The position numbers were made by a program, and so were the translations under genes. Positions 35,561-44,497 of a stretch of DNA of 64,000 nucleotides are shown here, in pieces. The stretch lies in NCBI RefSeq assembly GCF_039522585.1, contig NZ_BAAADR010000022.1. One strand, 5' to 3'. Each line of letters starts with the position of its first letter. Within the stretch, counting starts at the first letter, position 1. Below the pieces are notes generated by a model. That model worked only from the letters and a program-made list of their open reading frames with translations, searched no databases and had not been told where the DNA came from. Source of the DNA: Bisbaumannia salifodinae. GTDB lineage: Bacteria > Pseudomonadota > Gammaproteobacteria > Pseudomonadales > Halomonadaceae.

Positions 35561-36562
35561 TCAGCGCGCCGCGGCCATGGCCAGGGCGGTGTCCAGCATG
35601 CGGTTGGAGAAGCCCCACTCGTTGTCATACCAGGCCATGACCTTGACCAGGCGACCATTGACGCGGGTGTGGTTGGCGTCAAAGGTGGAAGAGTGGGCGT
35701 CATGGTTGAAGTCGATGGAGACCAGCGGCTGGGCGTTCACCGCCAGCACCGGGGAGGCCTCGGCGGCCTTGGCGACGATGGCGTTGATCTCTTCCTTGGT
35801 GGTGTCGCGGCCGGCGGTAAACACCAGGTCCACCAGGGAGACGTTGATCACCGGTACCCGCACCGCCAGGCCGTCGAACTTGCCGGCGAGCTCCGGCAGC
35901 ACCAGGCCCACGGCGGCGGCGGCGCCGGTCTTGGTGGGAATCATCGACTGGGTGGCGCTACGCGCCCGATAGGGGTCGCTATGGTAGACGTCGGAGAGAT
36001 TCTGGTCGTTGGTGTAGGCATGCACCGTGGTCATCAGACCGTTCTCGATGCCCACCGCCGCGTGCAGGGCCTGAGCCACCGGGGCCAGGCAGTTGGTGGT
36101 ACAGGAGGCGTTGGAGACCACCTGATGCTCCGCCGTCAGCACGTTCTCGTTGACGCCGTAGACCACGGTGGCGTCGGCATCGGGGCTGGGGGCGGAGATC
36201 AGCACCTTGCCGGCGCCGGCGGCCAGGTGCTTGGCGGCGGCCTCGCGCTTGGTGAACAGGCCGGTGCACTCCATTACCAGGTCGACATTCAGGGCGGACC
36301 AGGGCAGTTGGGCCGGGTCGCGCTGGGAGGAGATGGCGATGCGGTCGCCGTCGACGCTGAGGCTCTCCTCGTCGTGCTCGACCTTGAACGGGAAGGGGCC
36401 ATGAACGCTATCGCGCTGCAACAGATGGGCATTGAGGGCCGGGTCGCCCAGGTCGTTGATGGCAACCACCTGGACCCGATCGCGGTAACCGTTTTCGTAG
36501 AGGGCCCGAAGGACGTTGCGGCCGATGCGGCCAAAGCCGTTGATAGCGACACGTAGGGTCAT
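35561..36562 (-). CDS. gap: Glyceraldehyde-3-phosphate dehydrogenase, type I
   Basis: Oxidises glyceraldehyde-3-phosphate to 1,3-bisphosphoglycerate; in this locus it drains the Eda product. NAD fold INGFGRIGRNVLRAL at the start with the acidic NDLGD loop favouring NAD, catalytic Cys in SNASCTTNCLAP (about residue 155) and the closing WYDNEWGFSNRM. 333 residues, full length. Divergent from edd with a 209-base shared region; gap next to edd and glk is a known Entner-Doudoroff arrangement under HexR in pseudomonads. Confidence 0.97.
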   Translation of the reverse strand: MTLRVAINGFGRIGRNVLRALYENGYRDRVQVVAINDLGDPALNAHLLQRDSVHGPFPFKVEHDEESLSVDGDRIAISSQRDPAQLPWSALNVDLVMECTGLFTKREAAAKHLAAGAGKVLISAPSPDADATVVYGVNENVLTAEHQVVSNASCTTNCLAPVAQALHAAVGIENGLMTTVHAYTNDQNLSDVYHSDPYRARSATQSMIPTKTGAAAAVGLVLPELAGKFDGLAVRVPVINVSLVDLVFTAGRDTTKEEINAIVAKAAEASPVLAVNAQPLVSIDFNHDAHSSTFDANHTRVNGRLVKVMAWYDNEWGFSNRMLDTALAMAAAR

Positions 36563-36771
36563 GCTGGCATCCTCGCGTTCTTGTGCTGTCGAGTCGATGA
36601 CGGCGACCCCGCTGAAGGGAGCCGACGCCTGGTAACATTGAAAGATTACTATCTATGGCCCCCAATTTGGCCCAAAGTCGGGGAGCTTTCAAGGTATTTT
36701 TTTGCTAAGTTTACGACATTGGACATCGCCGAGCCGGCGAAACCCGCCCACTTCGATCAGACGAGGTTGCC

Positions 36772-38658
36772 ATGACTGCCCAGACTCCCCCGCTCAATGA
36801 CGTCGTCAACCATGTGACAAAACGCATCGCCGAACGCTCCGCCGAACGCCGCGCCCTCTATGAGGCGCGCATGGAGGCGCAGCACCGCCGCGGGGTGCAC
36901 CGGGGCGAGCTCTCCTGCGGCAACCTGGCCCACGGTTTCGCCGCCTGCGGCGAAACCGACAAGGGGCGCCTCAAGCTGATGAACAGCGCCAACCTGGGCA
37001 TCGTTTCGTCTTATAACGACATGCTCTCCGCCCACCAGCCGCTGGAAAGCTACCCGGAGATCATCAAGGAGGCGGCCCGGGCCATGGGCTCCACCGCCCA
37101 GTACGCCGGCGGCGTGCCGGCCATGTGCGATGGGGTGACCCAGGGCCAGCCGGGCATGGAACTGTCGCTGTTCTCCCGGGAAGTGATCGCCATGGCCACC
37201 GCCGTGGCCCTCTCCCATAACATGTTCGACGCCGCCCTCTACCTGGGGGTGTGCGACAAGATCGTCCCGGGGCTGTTTATCGGCGCGGCGCGCTTCGGCC
37301 ACCTGCCGACCCTCTTCGTGCCCGCCGGCCCCATGCCAAGTGGCCTGCCCAACAAGGAGAAGGCGCGCATCCGCCAGCTCTATGCCGAGGGCAAGGTGGG
37401 TCGCGACGAGCTGCTGGAGGCGGAATCCGCCTCCTACCACAGCCCCGGCACCTGCACCTTCTATGGCACCGCCAACTCCAACCAGCTGATGATGGAGATC
37501 ATGGGCCTGCACCTGCCCGGCGCCTCCTTCGTCAACCCGGGCACCCCGCTGCGCGAGGCGCTGACCCGCTACGCCGCCGAGCAGGCGATTCGCAACAGCG
37601 AAGCCGGCGGCACCTACCGCCCCTTCTATAAGCAGGTCGACGCCAGGGCCATCGTCAACGCCATGGTCGGCCTGCTGGCCTCCGGCGGCTCCACCAACCA
37701 CACCCTGCACCTGGTGGCCATGGCCGCCGCGGCGGGGCTCACCGTCACCTGGGACGACTTCACCGAGCTCTCCGCGGTGACCCCCAGCCTGACCCGCATC
37801 TACCCCAACGGTCAGGCCGACGTGAACCACTTCCAGGCCGCCGGCGGCATGAGCCTGCTGATCCGCGAGCTGATCCAGGCCGGCCTGATTCACGCCGATA
37901 TTCCCACGGTGTTCGGCACCGACCTGACCGCCTACACCCAGGAGCCCTTCCTCGAGGACGGTGAACTGGTCTGGCGCGAGGGCCCCACCGAGAGCCTCGA
38001 CGCGGACGTGCTGCGCGGCGTCAGCGAGCCCTTCGCGCCTACCGGCGGGCTCACCGTGCTGGACGGCAACCTGGGCCGCGGCGTGATCAAGGTCTCGGCG
38101 GTGGCCGAGGAGCACCGTCTCGTCGAGGCCCCGGCGCGTATCTTCGAGGACCAGAACCAGCTCAAGGCGGCCTTCGAGGCCGGCGAGCTCGACCGCGACC
38201 TGGTGGTGGTGGTGCGCTTCCAGGGCCCCAAGGCCAATGGCATGCCGGAGCTGCACAAGCTGACCCCCTTCCTGGGCGTGCTCCAGGATCGCGGCTTCAA
38301 GGTGGCCCTGGTCACCGACGGGCGCATGTCCGGCGCCTCCGGCAAGGTCCCGGCGGCCATCCATATGACCCCCGAGGCCCTGGACGGCGGCCCATTGGCG
38401 CGGCTCCGCGACGGCGATGTGGTCCGCCTGGACGCCAACGCCGGCACCCTCGAGGTCAAGGTCTCCGCCCATGACCTGGCCGAACGCGAGCTGGGTGAGC
38501 CCCACCTGGAGCACTACCACCAGGGACTGGGCCGCGAGCTGTTCGCCGGCTTCCGTCACCTGGCCAGCGGCTCCGAGCACGGCGCCTCGGTGTTCGGCGG
38601 CTTCGAGGCCGACGACCTGGCCCAGCAGGCCGGCCAGATCCACGACGAAGACGCCTAA
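36772..38658 (+). CDS. edd: 6-phosphogluconate dehydratase
   Basis: Dehydrates 6-phosphogluconate to KDPG, the first committed step of the Entner-Doudoroff pathway. An IlvD/Edd-family [4Fe-4S] enzyme: cluster Cys candidates lie in PAMCDGVTQGQPGMELS and SPGTCTFYGTANSNQ, and VTDGRMSGASGKVPAAIH is the C-terminal signature. 628 residues, near the E. coli length. ATG 36772 is preceded by GACGAGGTTGCC. glk follows after a duplicated junction of 127 bases. Confidence 0.97.
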   Translation: MTAQTPPLNDVVNHVTKRIAERSAERRALYEARMEAQHRRGVHRGELSCGNLAHGFAACGETDKGRLKLMNSANLGIVSSYNDMLSAHQPLESYPEIIKEAARAMGSTAQYAGGVPAMCDGVTQGQPGMELSLFSREVIAMATAVALSHNMFDAALYLGVCDKIVPGLFIGAARFGHLPTLFVPAGPMPSGLPNKEKARIRQLYAEGKVGRDELLEAESASYHSPGTCTFYGTANSNQLMMEIMGLHLPGASFVNPGTPLREALTRYAAEQAIRNSEAGGTYRPFYKQVDARAIVNAMVGLLASGGSTNHTLHLVAMAAAAGLTVTWDDFTELSAVTPSLTRIYPNGQADVNHFQAAGGMSLLIRELIQAGLIHADIPTVFGTDLTAYTQEPFLEDGELVWREGPTESLDADVLRGVSEPFAPTGGLTVLDGNLGRGVIKVSAVAEEHRLVEAPARIFEDQNQLKAAFEAGELDRDLVVVVRFQGPKANGMPELHKLTPFLGVLQDRGFKVALVTDGRMSGASGKVPAAIHMTPEALDGGPLARLRDGDVVRLDANAGTLEVKVSAHDLAERELGEPHLEHYHQGLGRELFAGFRHLASGSEHGASVFGGFEADDLAQQAGQIHDEDA

Positions 38659-38696
38659 GCCCTGTGTCTGCGACTGTTTGAAGAGGCCCGTTCACG

Positions 38697-38789
38697 ATGA
38701 TTCGACCCGCGCTTATCGGCGGATCTTATGGAGAGCGGTGGGACCATGCCCTGTTTCTGCGACTGTATGAAGAGGCCAGCTCACGATGA
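38697..38789 (+). other. Mini-ORF from a duplicated edd/glk junction
   Basis: Bases 38660-38718 are repeated at 38749-38807, including the GAAGAGG ribosome site and the first eight codons of glk. The first copy starts MIRPALIG as Glk does, then continues to a stop after 30 residues; that stop overlaps the true glk ATG (ATGA). The glucokinase fold is not completed. The duplication shift is 89 bases. Function unknown; possible role in coupling. Confidence 0.8.
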
Positions 38790-39751
38790 TTCGACCCGCG
38801 CTTATCGGTGATATCGGTGGGACCAATGCGCGCTTCGCCCTGGTGACCCCCGGCGCCTTCGAGCCCCACGATATCCTCAGCCTGCCCTGCGCCGACTACC
38901 CGGGCCTGGTGGAGGCGGTCAACGACTACCTGACGCGGGTCGGCGCCAGCGGGGCCCAGGCGCCCCGGGAGGCCTGCCTGGCCTTCGCCTGCCCGATCCG
39001 TGGCGACCGGGTCAAGATGACCAACAACCATTGGGCCTTCTCCCGGCGCGAGGCGCAGCAGGCCCTGGGTCTCGAGCTGTTCAAGGTGATCAACGACTTC
39101 ACCGCCCAGGCCCTCGGCGTGCCCCATGTGGCCGAACAGGACCTCGTCGAGGTGCAGCCCGGCGAGGCCCTGGCGCATACCGCCCGGCTGGTGATCGGCC
39201 CCGGCACCGGCCTCGGCGTGGCCGGCCTCTTCCCCGGCCGCCAGGCCTGGATCCCGCTGCCCACCGAGGGCGGCCATGTCACCTTCGCCCCCACCGACGA
39301 ACGGGAACAGAACCTGCTGCGCCACTTCCGCAACCGCTACGGGCGGGTCAGCGTGGAGCGCATCCTCTGCGGCCAAGGGCTGCTCGACCTCTACCTGGCC
39401 CACTGCTCCCTGAAGGGCGCCCCGCCCCGCTACGCCAGCCCCGCCGAGGTCAGCGAGGCCGCGGGAGAGGACCCGGTGGCCCGTGATACCCTGCTGCGGT
39501 TCCTGAAGATCCTCGGCGACGTCTGCGGCGATGCGGCCCTGACGATGGGCGCCCGGGGCGGGGTCTACCTGTGTGGCGGCATCCTGCCGCGGCTGCTCGA
39601 CTGGCTGCCGCGCAGCCGCTTCCGCGAGGCCTTTACCGCCAAGGGGCGCATGGGCGACTACACCGGGGCGATTCCGGTGCATGTGGTCACCGCCGCCTGG
39701 CCCGGCCTGCTGGGCGCCGCCGAGGCCCTCCACAACCCCGAGGTCGACTGA
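38786..39751 (+). CDS. glk: Glucokinase
   Basis: Phosphorylates glucose with ATP. ATP-binding loop LIGDIGGTNARFALV at residues 6-20, substrate region NNHWAFSRREAQ and INDFTAQALGVP with the catalytic Asp, GPGTGLGVAGL, and VYLCGGILPRLLDWLP near the C-terminus. 321 residues, the length of E. coli-type Glk. The start ATG overlaps the stop of the preceding mini-ORF, so it may receive coupled ribosomes in addition to its own site. Confidence 0.96.
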   Translation: MIRPALIGDIGGTNARFALVTPGAFEPHDILSLPCADYPGLVEAVNDYLTRVGASGAQAPREACLAFACPIRGDRVKMTNNHWAFSRREAQQALGLELFKVINDFTAQALGVPHVAEQDLVEVQPGEALAHTARLVIGPGTGLGVAGLFPGRQAWIPLPTEGGHVTFAPTDEREQNLLRHFRNRYGRVSVERILCGQGLLDLYLAHCSLKGAPPRYASPAEVSEAAGEDPVARDTLLRFLKILGDVCGDAALTMGARGGVYLCGGILPRLLDWLPRSRFREAFTAKGRMGDYTGAIPVHVVTAAWPGLLGAAEALHNPEVD

Positions 39752-39781
39752 TCATTGTCAACGTCCCTAGGAGAGAGCCCG

Positions 39782-40678
39782 ATGATTCCCGATTCCCTGC
39801 GCCAGCTGCTGGAGACCACCCAGGGCCAACGCCGCACCCAATGGCAAGGCCGCGAGGTGTGGCTGGCCAACGAGGCCTGGGGGGAGCTGGCGCTCTCCCT
39901 CCAGGGCGCCCAGGTGCTTCATTTTCGCCCCGCGAGCCGTGACGACAGCGGCTGGCTATGGGTGACCCCCACGCCCCAGGCCCTGCCCGGGGCGATCCGC
40001 GGCGGCATCCCGCTATGCTGGCCCTGGTTCGCCGACGAACGCTATGCGGATGAATCGGAAGACCATAGCGGCCCCTTCCATGGCACCGCCCGCAAGGCGG
40101 ACTGGCGCCTGGATGCGGTGGACGAGCACGAGGGCGGCGTGGAGCTGCATCTCTCCCCGGAGAGCCGCCTGCATGGCCAGCTCAGTCCGCGGCTGATGGT
40201 CCAGGCCAACGCCAACCGCCTGCATGTGGAACTGATCACCGAGCACACCGGCGAGACCCCGGTGAAACTGAGCGGCGCCCTGCATAGCTACCTGGCGGTA
40301 AGCGACGCCCAGGCCTGCCGCGTCGAGGGCCTGGCCGGGGCCCGCTACCTGGACAAGCACCGCGACTTCGCCGAGGCCGATCAGCAGGGCGAACTGGGGG
40401 TGCGCGGCGCCGTCGACCGCATCTACCACAGCAACGCCGAGCTGACCCTGGACGACGGCCAGCGTCGCCTGCGCATCGCCCGCCAGGGCAGCGACTCGGC
40501 GGTGGTCTGGCACCCCGGCGAGGCCCTGCCGGAGGACACCCCCGCCGAGGCGGCGCGCCGCTTCCTCTGTGTGGAGGCCGCCAATACCCGCCTCGACCCG
40601 GTGTGGCTGGTGCCCGGCGCCCAGCATCTGCTGGGCACCACCCTGTCGCTGGCAGCGTCCGAGGAGGCCACCCCATGA
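39782..40678 (+). CDS. D-hexose-6-phosphate mutarotase (YeaD-like aldose 1-epimerase family)
   Basis: Interconverts anomers of glucose-6-phosphate and similar sugars, easing flow to Zwf. GGIPLCWPWF, GPFHGTARKADWRL and SGALHSYLAVSD hold conserved active-site His residues of the family; 298 residues. GGAGAG lies eight bases before ATG 39782, better than the in-frame ATG at 39755. The stop overlaps the next gene (ATGA). Confidence 0.92.
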   Translation: MIPDSLRQLLETTQGQRRTQWQGREVWLANEAWGELALSLQGAQVLHFRPASRDDSGWLWVTPTPQALPGAIRGGIPLCWPWFADERYADESEDHSGPFHGTARKADWRLDAVDEHEGGVELHLSPESRLHGQLSPRLMVQANANRLHVELITEHTGETPVKLSGALHSYLAVSDAQACRVEGLAGARYLDKHRDFAEADQQGELGVRGAVDRIYHSNAELTLDDGQRRLRIARQGSDSAVVWHPGEALPEDTPAEAARRFLCVEAANTRLDPVWLVPGAQHLLGTTLSLAASEEATP

Positions 40679-41544
40679 GCGCCACCTTCGACGTGCCCCT
40701 GGTGCTGGGCATGATGCGCCTCCATGAGGCCCGGGACCTGCAGGATCCCGAGCGCCTGGCCGACTGGATCGAGGCACGCCTCGACCAGGGCCTGGCGTGG
40801 TTCGACCATGCCGATATCTACGGCGACGGCCAGGGCGAGGCGCTGTTCGGCGCCGCCCTCAGGCGCCGCCCGGGCCTGGCCCAGCGGGTGCGCATCGTCA
40901 CCAAGGCGAGCATCATCACCCCCCAACGCGACACCTCCGGCTATGCGGTCAAGCACTACGATGCCTCGCCGGCCTACCTGAGCGCGGCCATCGACGCCGC
41001 CCTGGCGCGGCTGGGGGTAGAGCGCCTCGACCACTTCCTGCTGCATCGCCCCGACCCGCTGATGGATGCCGAGGCCACCGGCCGCGCCCTGGACGACGCC
41101 GTGGCGGCCGGCAAGATCGCCGCCGCCGGGGTCTCCAATTTCCTGCCGGAGCAGTGGCGGCGCCTGCAGGGGGCCATGCACCAGACACTGGCGGTGCATC
41201 AACTGGAACTCTCCCTGGGGCACAGCGCGCCGCTCTTCGACGGCAGCTACGACGCCCTGCTGCGGGACGGCCTGACGCCCCTGGCCTGGTCGCCGCTGGG
41301 TGGCGGCAGCGTCTTCGAGGACCGCCTGGGCCAGGTGCTGACCGCCGAGGCCGAGGCCCACGGCTGCAGCCCCGGCGCCCTGGCATTGGCCTGGCTGCGC
41401 CGCCTGCCCGGTCGCCCCGTCCCGGTGGTGGGCACCCTCAAGCCCGAGCGCCTGGAGGCGCTGCTGCAGGCCCCCGCCCCCTCCCTGGCCGCACCGCCCT
41501 GGTACGCCCTGCTGGAGGCCGCGCGCTGCCATCGCGTGGCCTGA
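40675..41544 (+). CDS. Aldo/keto reductase (YdhF-like)
   Basis: An NADPH-dependent carbonyl reductase of 289 residues. The tetrad is visible as Asp and Tyr in WFDHADIYGDG, Lys in IVTKASI and His in FLLHRPDP; ISAAIDAAL-type (LSAAIDAALARLGVERLD) and VVGTLKPERLEALL match the YdhF branch. It overlaps the mutarotase stop by four bases and is followed by pgi after 39 bases, so it belongs to the sugar operon. Its physiological substrate is unknown. Confidence 0.9.
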   Translation: MSATFDVPLVLGMMRLHEARDLQDPERLADWIEARLDQGLAWFDHADIYGDGQGEALFGAALRRRPGLAQRVRIVTKASIITPQRDTSGYAVKHYDASPAYLSAAIDAALARLGVERLDHFLLHRPDPLMDAEATGRALDDAVAAGKIAAAGVSNFLPEQWRRLQGAMHQTLAVHQLELSLGHSAPLFDGSYDALLRDGLTPLAWSPLGGGSVFEDRLGQVLTAEAEAHGCSPGALALAWLRRLPGRPVPVVGTLKPERLEALLQAPAPSLAAPPWYALLEAARCHRVA

Positions 41545-41583
41545 AGCGTCACTAACAACCACAGTCACGACCCGGAGGACCCC

Positions 41584-43281
41584 ATGTTTCAGCTGACCCG
41601 TAGCGTCACCTGGCAAGCCCTGGAGCGGCTCTGCCGCGAGACCGCCAAGGACCGCATCCACGACTACTTCGCCGCCGACCCGGCGCGCTTCGACAAGATG
41701 AGCCTGCGGGTCGGAGGGCTGTTCCTCGACTACTCCAAGCACCTGGTCTCCGACGAGGTGCTGGAGAAACTGCTAGAACTGGCCGACCACTCCGCCCTGG
41801 TGCAGCGCCGCGCCCAGATGTTCTCCGGCGATATCATCAATGTCACCGAGGACCGCCCGGTACTGCACACCGCCCTGCGCCACCTGGGCGACTCCCCGGT
41901 CCATGTGGACGGCAAGGACGTGATGCCGGAGATCCACCGCACCCGGGAGCAGATCCAGCGCTTCTCCGAGGCGATCCGCAGCGGCGAGTGGAAGGGCTAC
42001 AGCGGCAAGCGCATCAAGGACGTGGTGAATATCGGCATCGGCGGCTCCGACCTGGGCCCCAATATGGCCTGCCGGGCGCTGCTCAAGTACCGCCACCCGG
42101 AGCTCAGCTTCCACTTCGTCTCCAACGTGGACGGCACCCATATCCAGAAGGTGCTCAGCGGCCTCGACCCCGAGACCACCCTGTTTATCGTCTCCACCAA
42201 GACCTTCTCCACCCAGGAGACCCTGCTCAACGCCAAGACGGCGCGGCGCTGGTTCCTCGACAACGCCGGCGAGGACGCCGACGTGGGGGCTCACTTCGTG
42301 GCCGCCTCCACCAACAGTAAGGCGGCCATGGAGTTCGGCATCCGCGAGGAGAACGTCTTCGAATTCTGGGCCTGGGTCGGCGGGCGCTACTCCATGTGGT
42401 CCTCCATCGGCCTGCCCATCGCGCTGTCCATCGGCTTCGACGGCTTCATGGAGCTGCTGGAGGGCGCCCACGAGATGGACGAGCACTTCATCTCCGCGCC
42501 CTTCGCCGAGAACATGCCGGTGCTGATGGCGCTGATCGGCATCTGGTACATCAACTTCCAGGGCGCCGAGACCCAGGCCATCGTGCCCTATGACCAGGCC
42601 CTGCATCAGCTGCCCTCCTTCCTGCAGCAGCTGGACATGGAATCCAACGGCAAGTCGGTGGATATCTTCGGCCACCCCGTCGACTACAAGACCGGGCCCA
42701 TCGTCTGGGGCCAGACCGGCTCCAACGGCCAGCACGCCTTCTTCCAGCTGCTGCACCAGGGCACCCGCTTCGTTCCCATCGACTTCATCGCCTCGCTGAA
42801 GCCGGAGCCGGGTTTCGAGGACCACCACTTCGCCCTGCTCACCAATATGCTGGCCCAGGCCAACGCCTTTATGGAGGGCAGCCAGGAGGGCGGCCAGCTC
42901 GACCCCTACAGCTGCCCCGGCAACCGCCCCTCCAGCACCCTGCTGCTCGACGAGCTGACGCCGAAGAACCTGGGCGCCCTGATCGCCCTCTACGAGCACA
43001 AGGTGTTCGTCCAGGGGGTGATCTGGAACATCAACTCCTTCGACCAGTGGGGGGTGCAACTGGGCAAGCGCATCGCCGGCGAGATCAGCGAGCGCATCGA
43101 CGAACGCACCCAGGACTTCGACGCCTCCACCCAGGGGCTGCTGGCCCTGGTGCGCCAGCACTTCCCCGGCCGCGCCCCGGCCCGCGCCGCGGATCAGGCC
43201 GAGGCGGCCAAGGCAGTGCCCGAGCAAGGCAGCCCCGCCAAGGGCGGCAAGGCCAAGCGCGGCAAGGAGCAGGCCCAATGA
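41584..43281 (+). CDS. pgi: Glucose-6-phosphate isomerase
   Basis: Interconverts glucose-6-phosphate and fructose-6-phosphate; here it channels fructose from sucrose back to the Entner-Doudoroff pathway. NIGIGGSDLGPNM, FWAWVGGRYSMWSSIGL, FGHPVDYKTGPIVWGQTGSNGQHAFFQ (start shown) and QWGVQLGKRIAGEI are signature segments. 565 residues, with a Lys/Ala/Gly-rich low-complexity tail after about 535 that is absent from E. coli Pgi. AGGAGG-type site before ATG 41584. Overlaps the kinase gene by four bases. Confidence 0.97.
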   Translation: MFQLTRSVTWQALERLCRETAKDRIHDYFAADPARFDKMSLRVGGLFLDYSKHLVSDEVLEKLLELADHSALVQRRAQMFSGDIINVTEDRPVLHTALRHLGDSPVHVDGKDVMPEIHRTREQIQRFSEAIRSGEWKGYSGKRIKDVVNIGIGGSDLGPNMACRALLKYRHPELSFHFVSNVDGTHIQKVLSGLDPETTLFIVSTKTFSTQETLLNAKTARRWFLDNAGEDADVGAHFVAASTNSKAAMEFGIREENVFEFWAWVGGRYSMWSSIGLPIALSIGFDGFMELLEGAHEMDEHFISAPFAENMPVLMALIGIWYINFQGAETQAIVPYDQALHQLPSFLQQLDMESNGKSVDIFGHPVDYKTGPIVWGQTGSNGQHAFFQLLHQGTRFVPIDFIASLKPEPGFEDHHFALLTNMLAQANAFMEGSQEGGQLDPYSCPGNRPSSTLLLDELTPKNLGALIALYEHKVFVQGVIWNINSFDQWGVQLGKRIAGEISERIDERTQDFDASTQGLLALVRQHFPGRAPARAADQAEAAKAVPEQGSPAKGGKAKRGKEQAQ

Positions 43282-44252
43282 TCCCGGTGATCGCCTTCGG
43301 CGAAGCCCTGGTCGATATGCTCTCCAGCCGCCTGGGCGACCAGGCGGCCGAGGGCCCCGAGACCTTTACCCCCTATGCCGGCGGTGCCCCGGCCAATGTG
43401 GCGGTGGCCTGTGCGCGGCTCGGCGTGCCCAGCCGTTTCCTGGGCATGCTCGGCGACGACCACTTCGGCGACTTCATCGCCGAAGAGCTGGCCGCCCACG
43501 GCGTCGACACCGGCGGCGTGGTGCGCACCCGGGCCGCACGCACGGCGCTGGCCTTCGTCTCCCGGGACGCCAGCGGTGAGCGCACCTTCGACTTTTACCG
43601 GCCGCCCGCCGCCGACCTGCTCTATCGCCTGGAGCACCTGCCCCAGGGGGTCTTCGCCGAGCCGGCCATCCTCCACCTGTGCAGCAACAGCCTCACCGAG
43701 CCGGCCATCGCCGAGACCACTCTGGCCATGGCCGAGACGGCCCGCCGCGCCGGCTGCCTGGTCAGCGTCGACGCCAACCTGCGCCACAACCTCTGGGCGG
43801 GCGGCCGCGCCGATGCGCCCCTGGTCACCCGGCTGCTGGATGGCGCCGACCTGCTCAAACTCTCCCGGGAGGAGGTCGACGACCTGCGCGGCGACCATCC
43901 GGAGGCGGCCTGGCTGGCCGAGCGCCTGGCCGCCGGGGTCAAGGCGATCGTCATCACCGATGGGCCCGAGGCGGTGCGCCTGCTGGGCGCCGGCCGCGAG
44001 CTGCGCGTCGCCCCGCCCCAAGTCAAGGCGGTGGACACCACCGCCGGCGGCGATGCCTTTATCGGCGGCCTGCTCGCCGAGCTTGCCACCCACCTGGAGA
44101 GCGCCGGCATCGCCAGCGACTGGCACCAGGACGACGCCTTCCTGTCCCGGGCGGTGACCACCGCCTGCCAGTGCGGCGCCCATGCGGTGACCCGCCCCGG
44201 CGCCTACGCCGCCCTGCCCACCCGGGAGGACCTGGCCAGCCTCGGGGGCTGA
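43278..44252 (+). CDS. PfkB-family carbohydrate kinase, probable fructokinase
   Basis: Predicted to phosphorylate fructose released by the GH32 enzyme. AFGEALVDML at the start, YAGGAPANVAVACARLG near residue 35 and the C-terminal DTTAGGDAFIGGLLAEL with the catalytic Asp are PfkB signatures; similarity to ScrK/FrcK fructokinases is inferred from these segments and context. 324 residues. AAGGAGC precedes ATG 43278, which overlaps the pgi stop. Last gene of the gap-distal sugar operon before a strong terminator. Confidence 0.88.
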   Translation: MIPVIAFGEALVDMLSSRLGDQAAEGPETFTPYAGGAPANVAVACARLGVPSRFLGMLGDDHFGDFIAEELAAHGVDTGGVVRTRAARTALAFVSRDASGERTFDFYRPPAADLLYRLEHLPQGVFAEPAILHLCSNSLTEPAIAETTLAMAETARRAGCLVSVDANLRHNLWAGGRADAPLVTRLLDGADLLKLSREEVDDLRGDHPEAAWLAERLAAGVKAIVITDGPEAVRLLGAGRELRVAPPQVKAVDTTAGGDAFIGGLLAELATHLESAGIASDWHQDDAFLSRAVTTACQCGAHAVTRPGAYAALPTREDLASLGG

Positions 44253-44386
44253 GGCACCAGAACGGTGTGCTCTAGCTGGCGACCATCACCGGTTTGCGGG
44301 TCACCGGCCTGGGTTAAGCGGCAATCCGGCGCGGCGACCGGCCGGTGGCGGTCGAGCCTCGTCCCACGGGATACCAGCACAGCACA

Positions 44387-44415
44387 AAGGGGGCAGGCCA
44401 ATGGCCTGCCCCCTT
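44387..44415. terminator. Terminator between fructokinase and porin genes
   Basis: Fourteen-base arms AAGGGGGCAGGCCA / TGGCCTGCCCCCTT around a single A, flanked by A- and T-containing tails. It lies between convergent genes and can serve both. Confidence 0.75.
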
Positions 44416-44497
44416 GCATTTCAGACATCTCGACCGACAGGAAGGCGCCCCGCAGGGCGCCAGCAAAGGAACTATCGCGAGTCAAAGGGGAAGCGCG

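Noticed and set aside
36629..36651. HexR site between gap and edd (GTAAC...ATTAC)
   Set aside because: Half-sites and spacing differ from the hexR palindrome; the match is too weak to annotate.
36757..38643. 628-residue minus-strand frame opposite edd
   Set aside because: Mirror frame with Gly/Val/His-rich, family-less translation; edd is unambiguous on plus.
41773..43278. Long minus-strand frame opposite pgi
   Set aside because: Antisense shadow; no family features or ribosome site.
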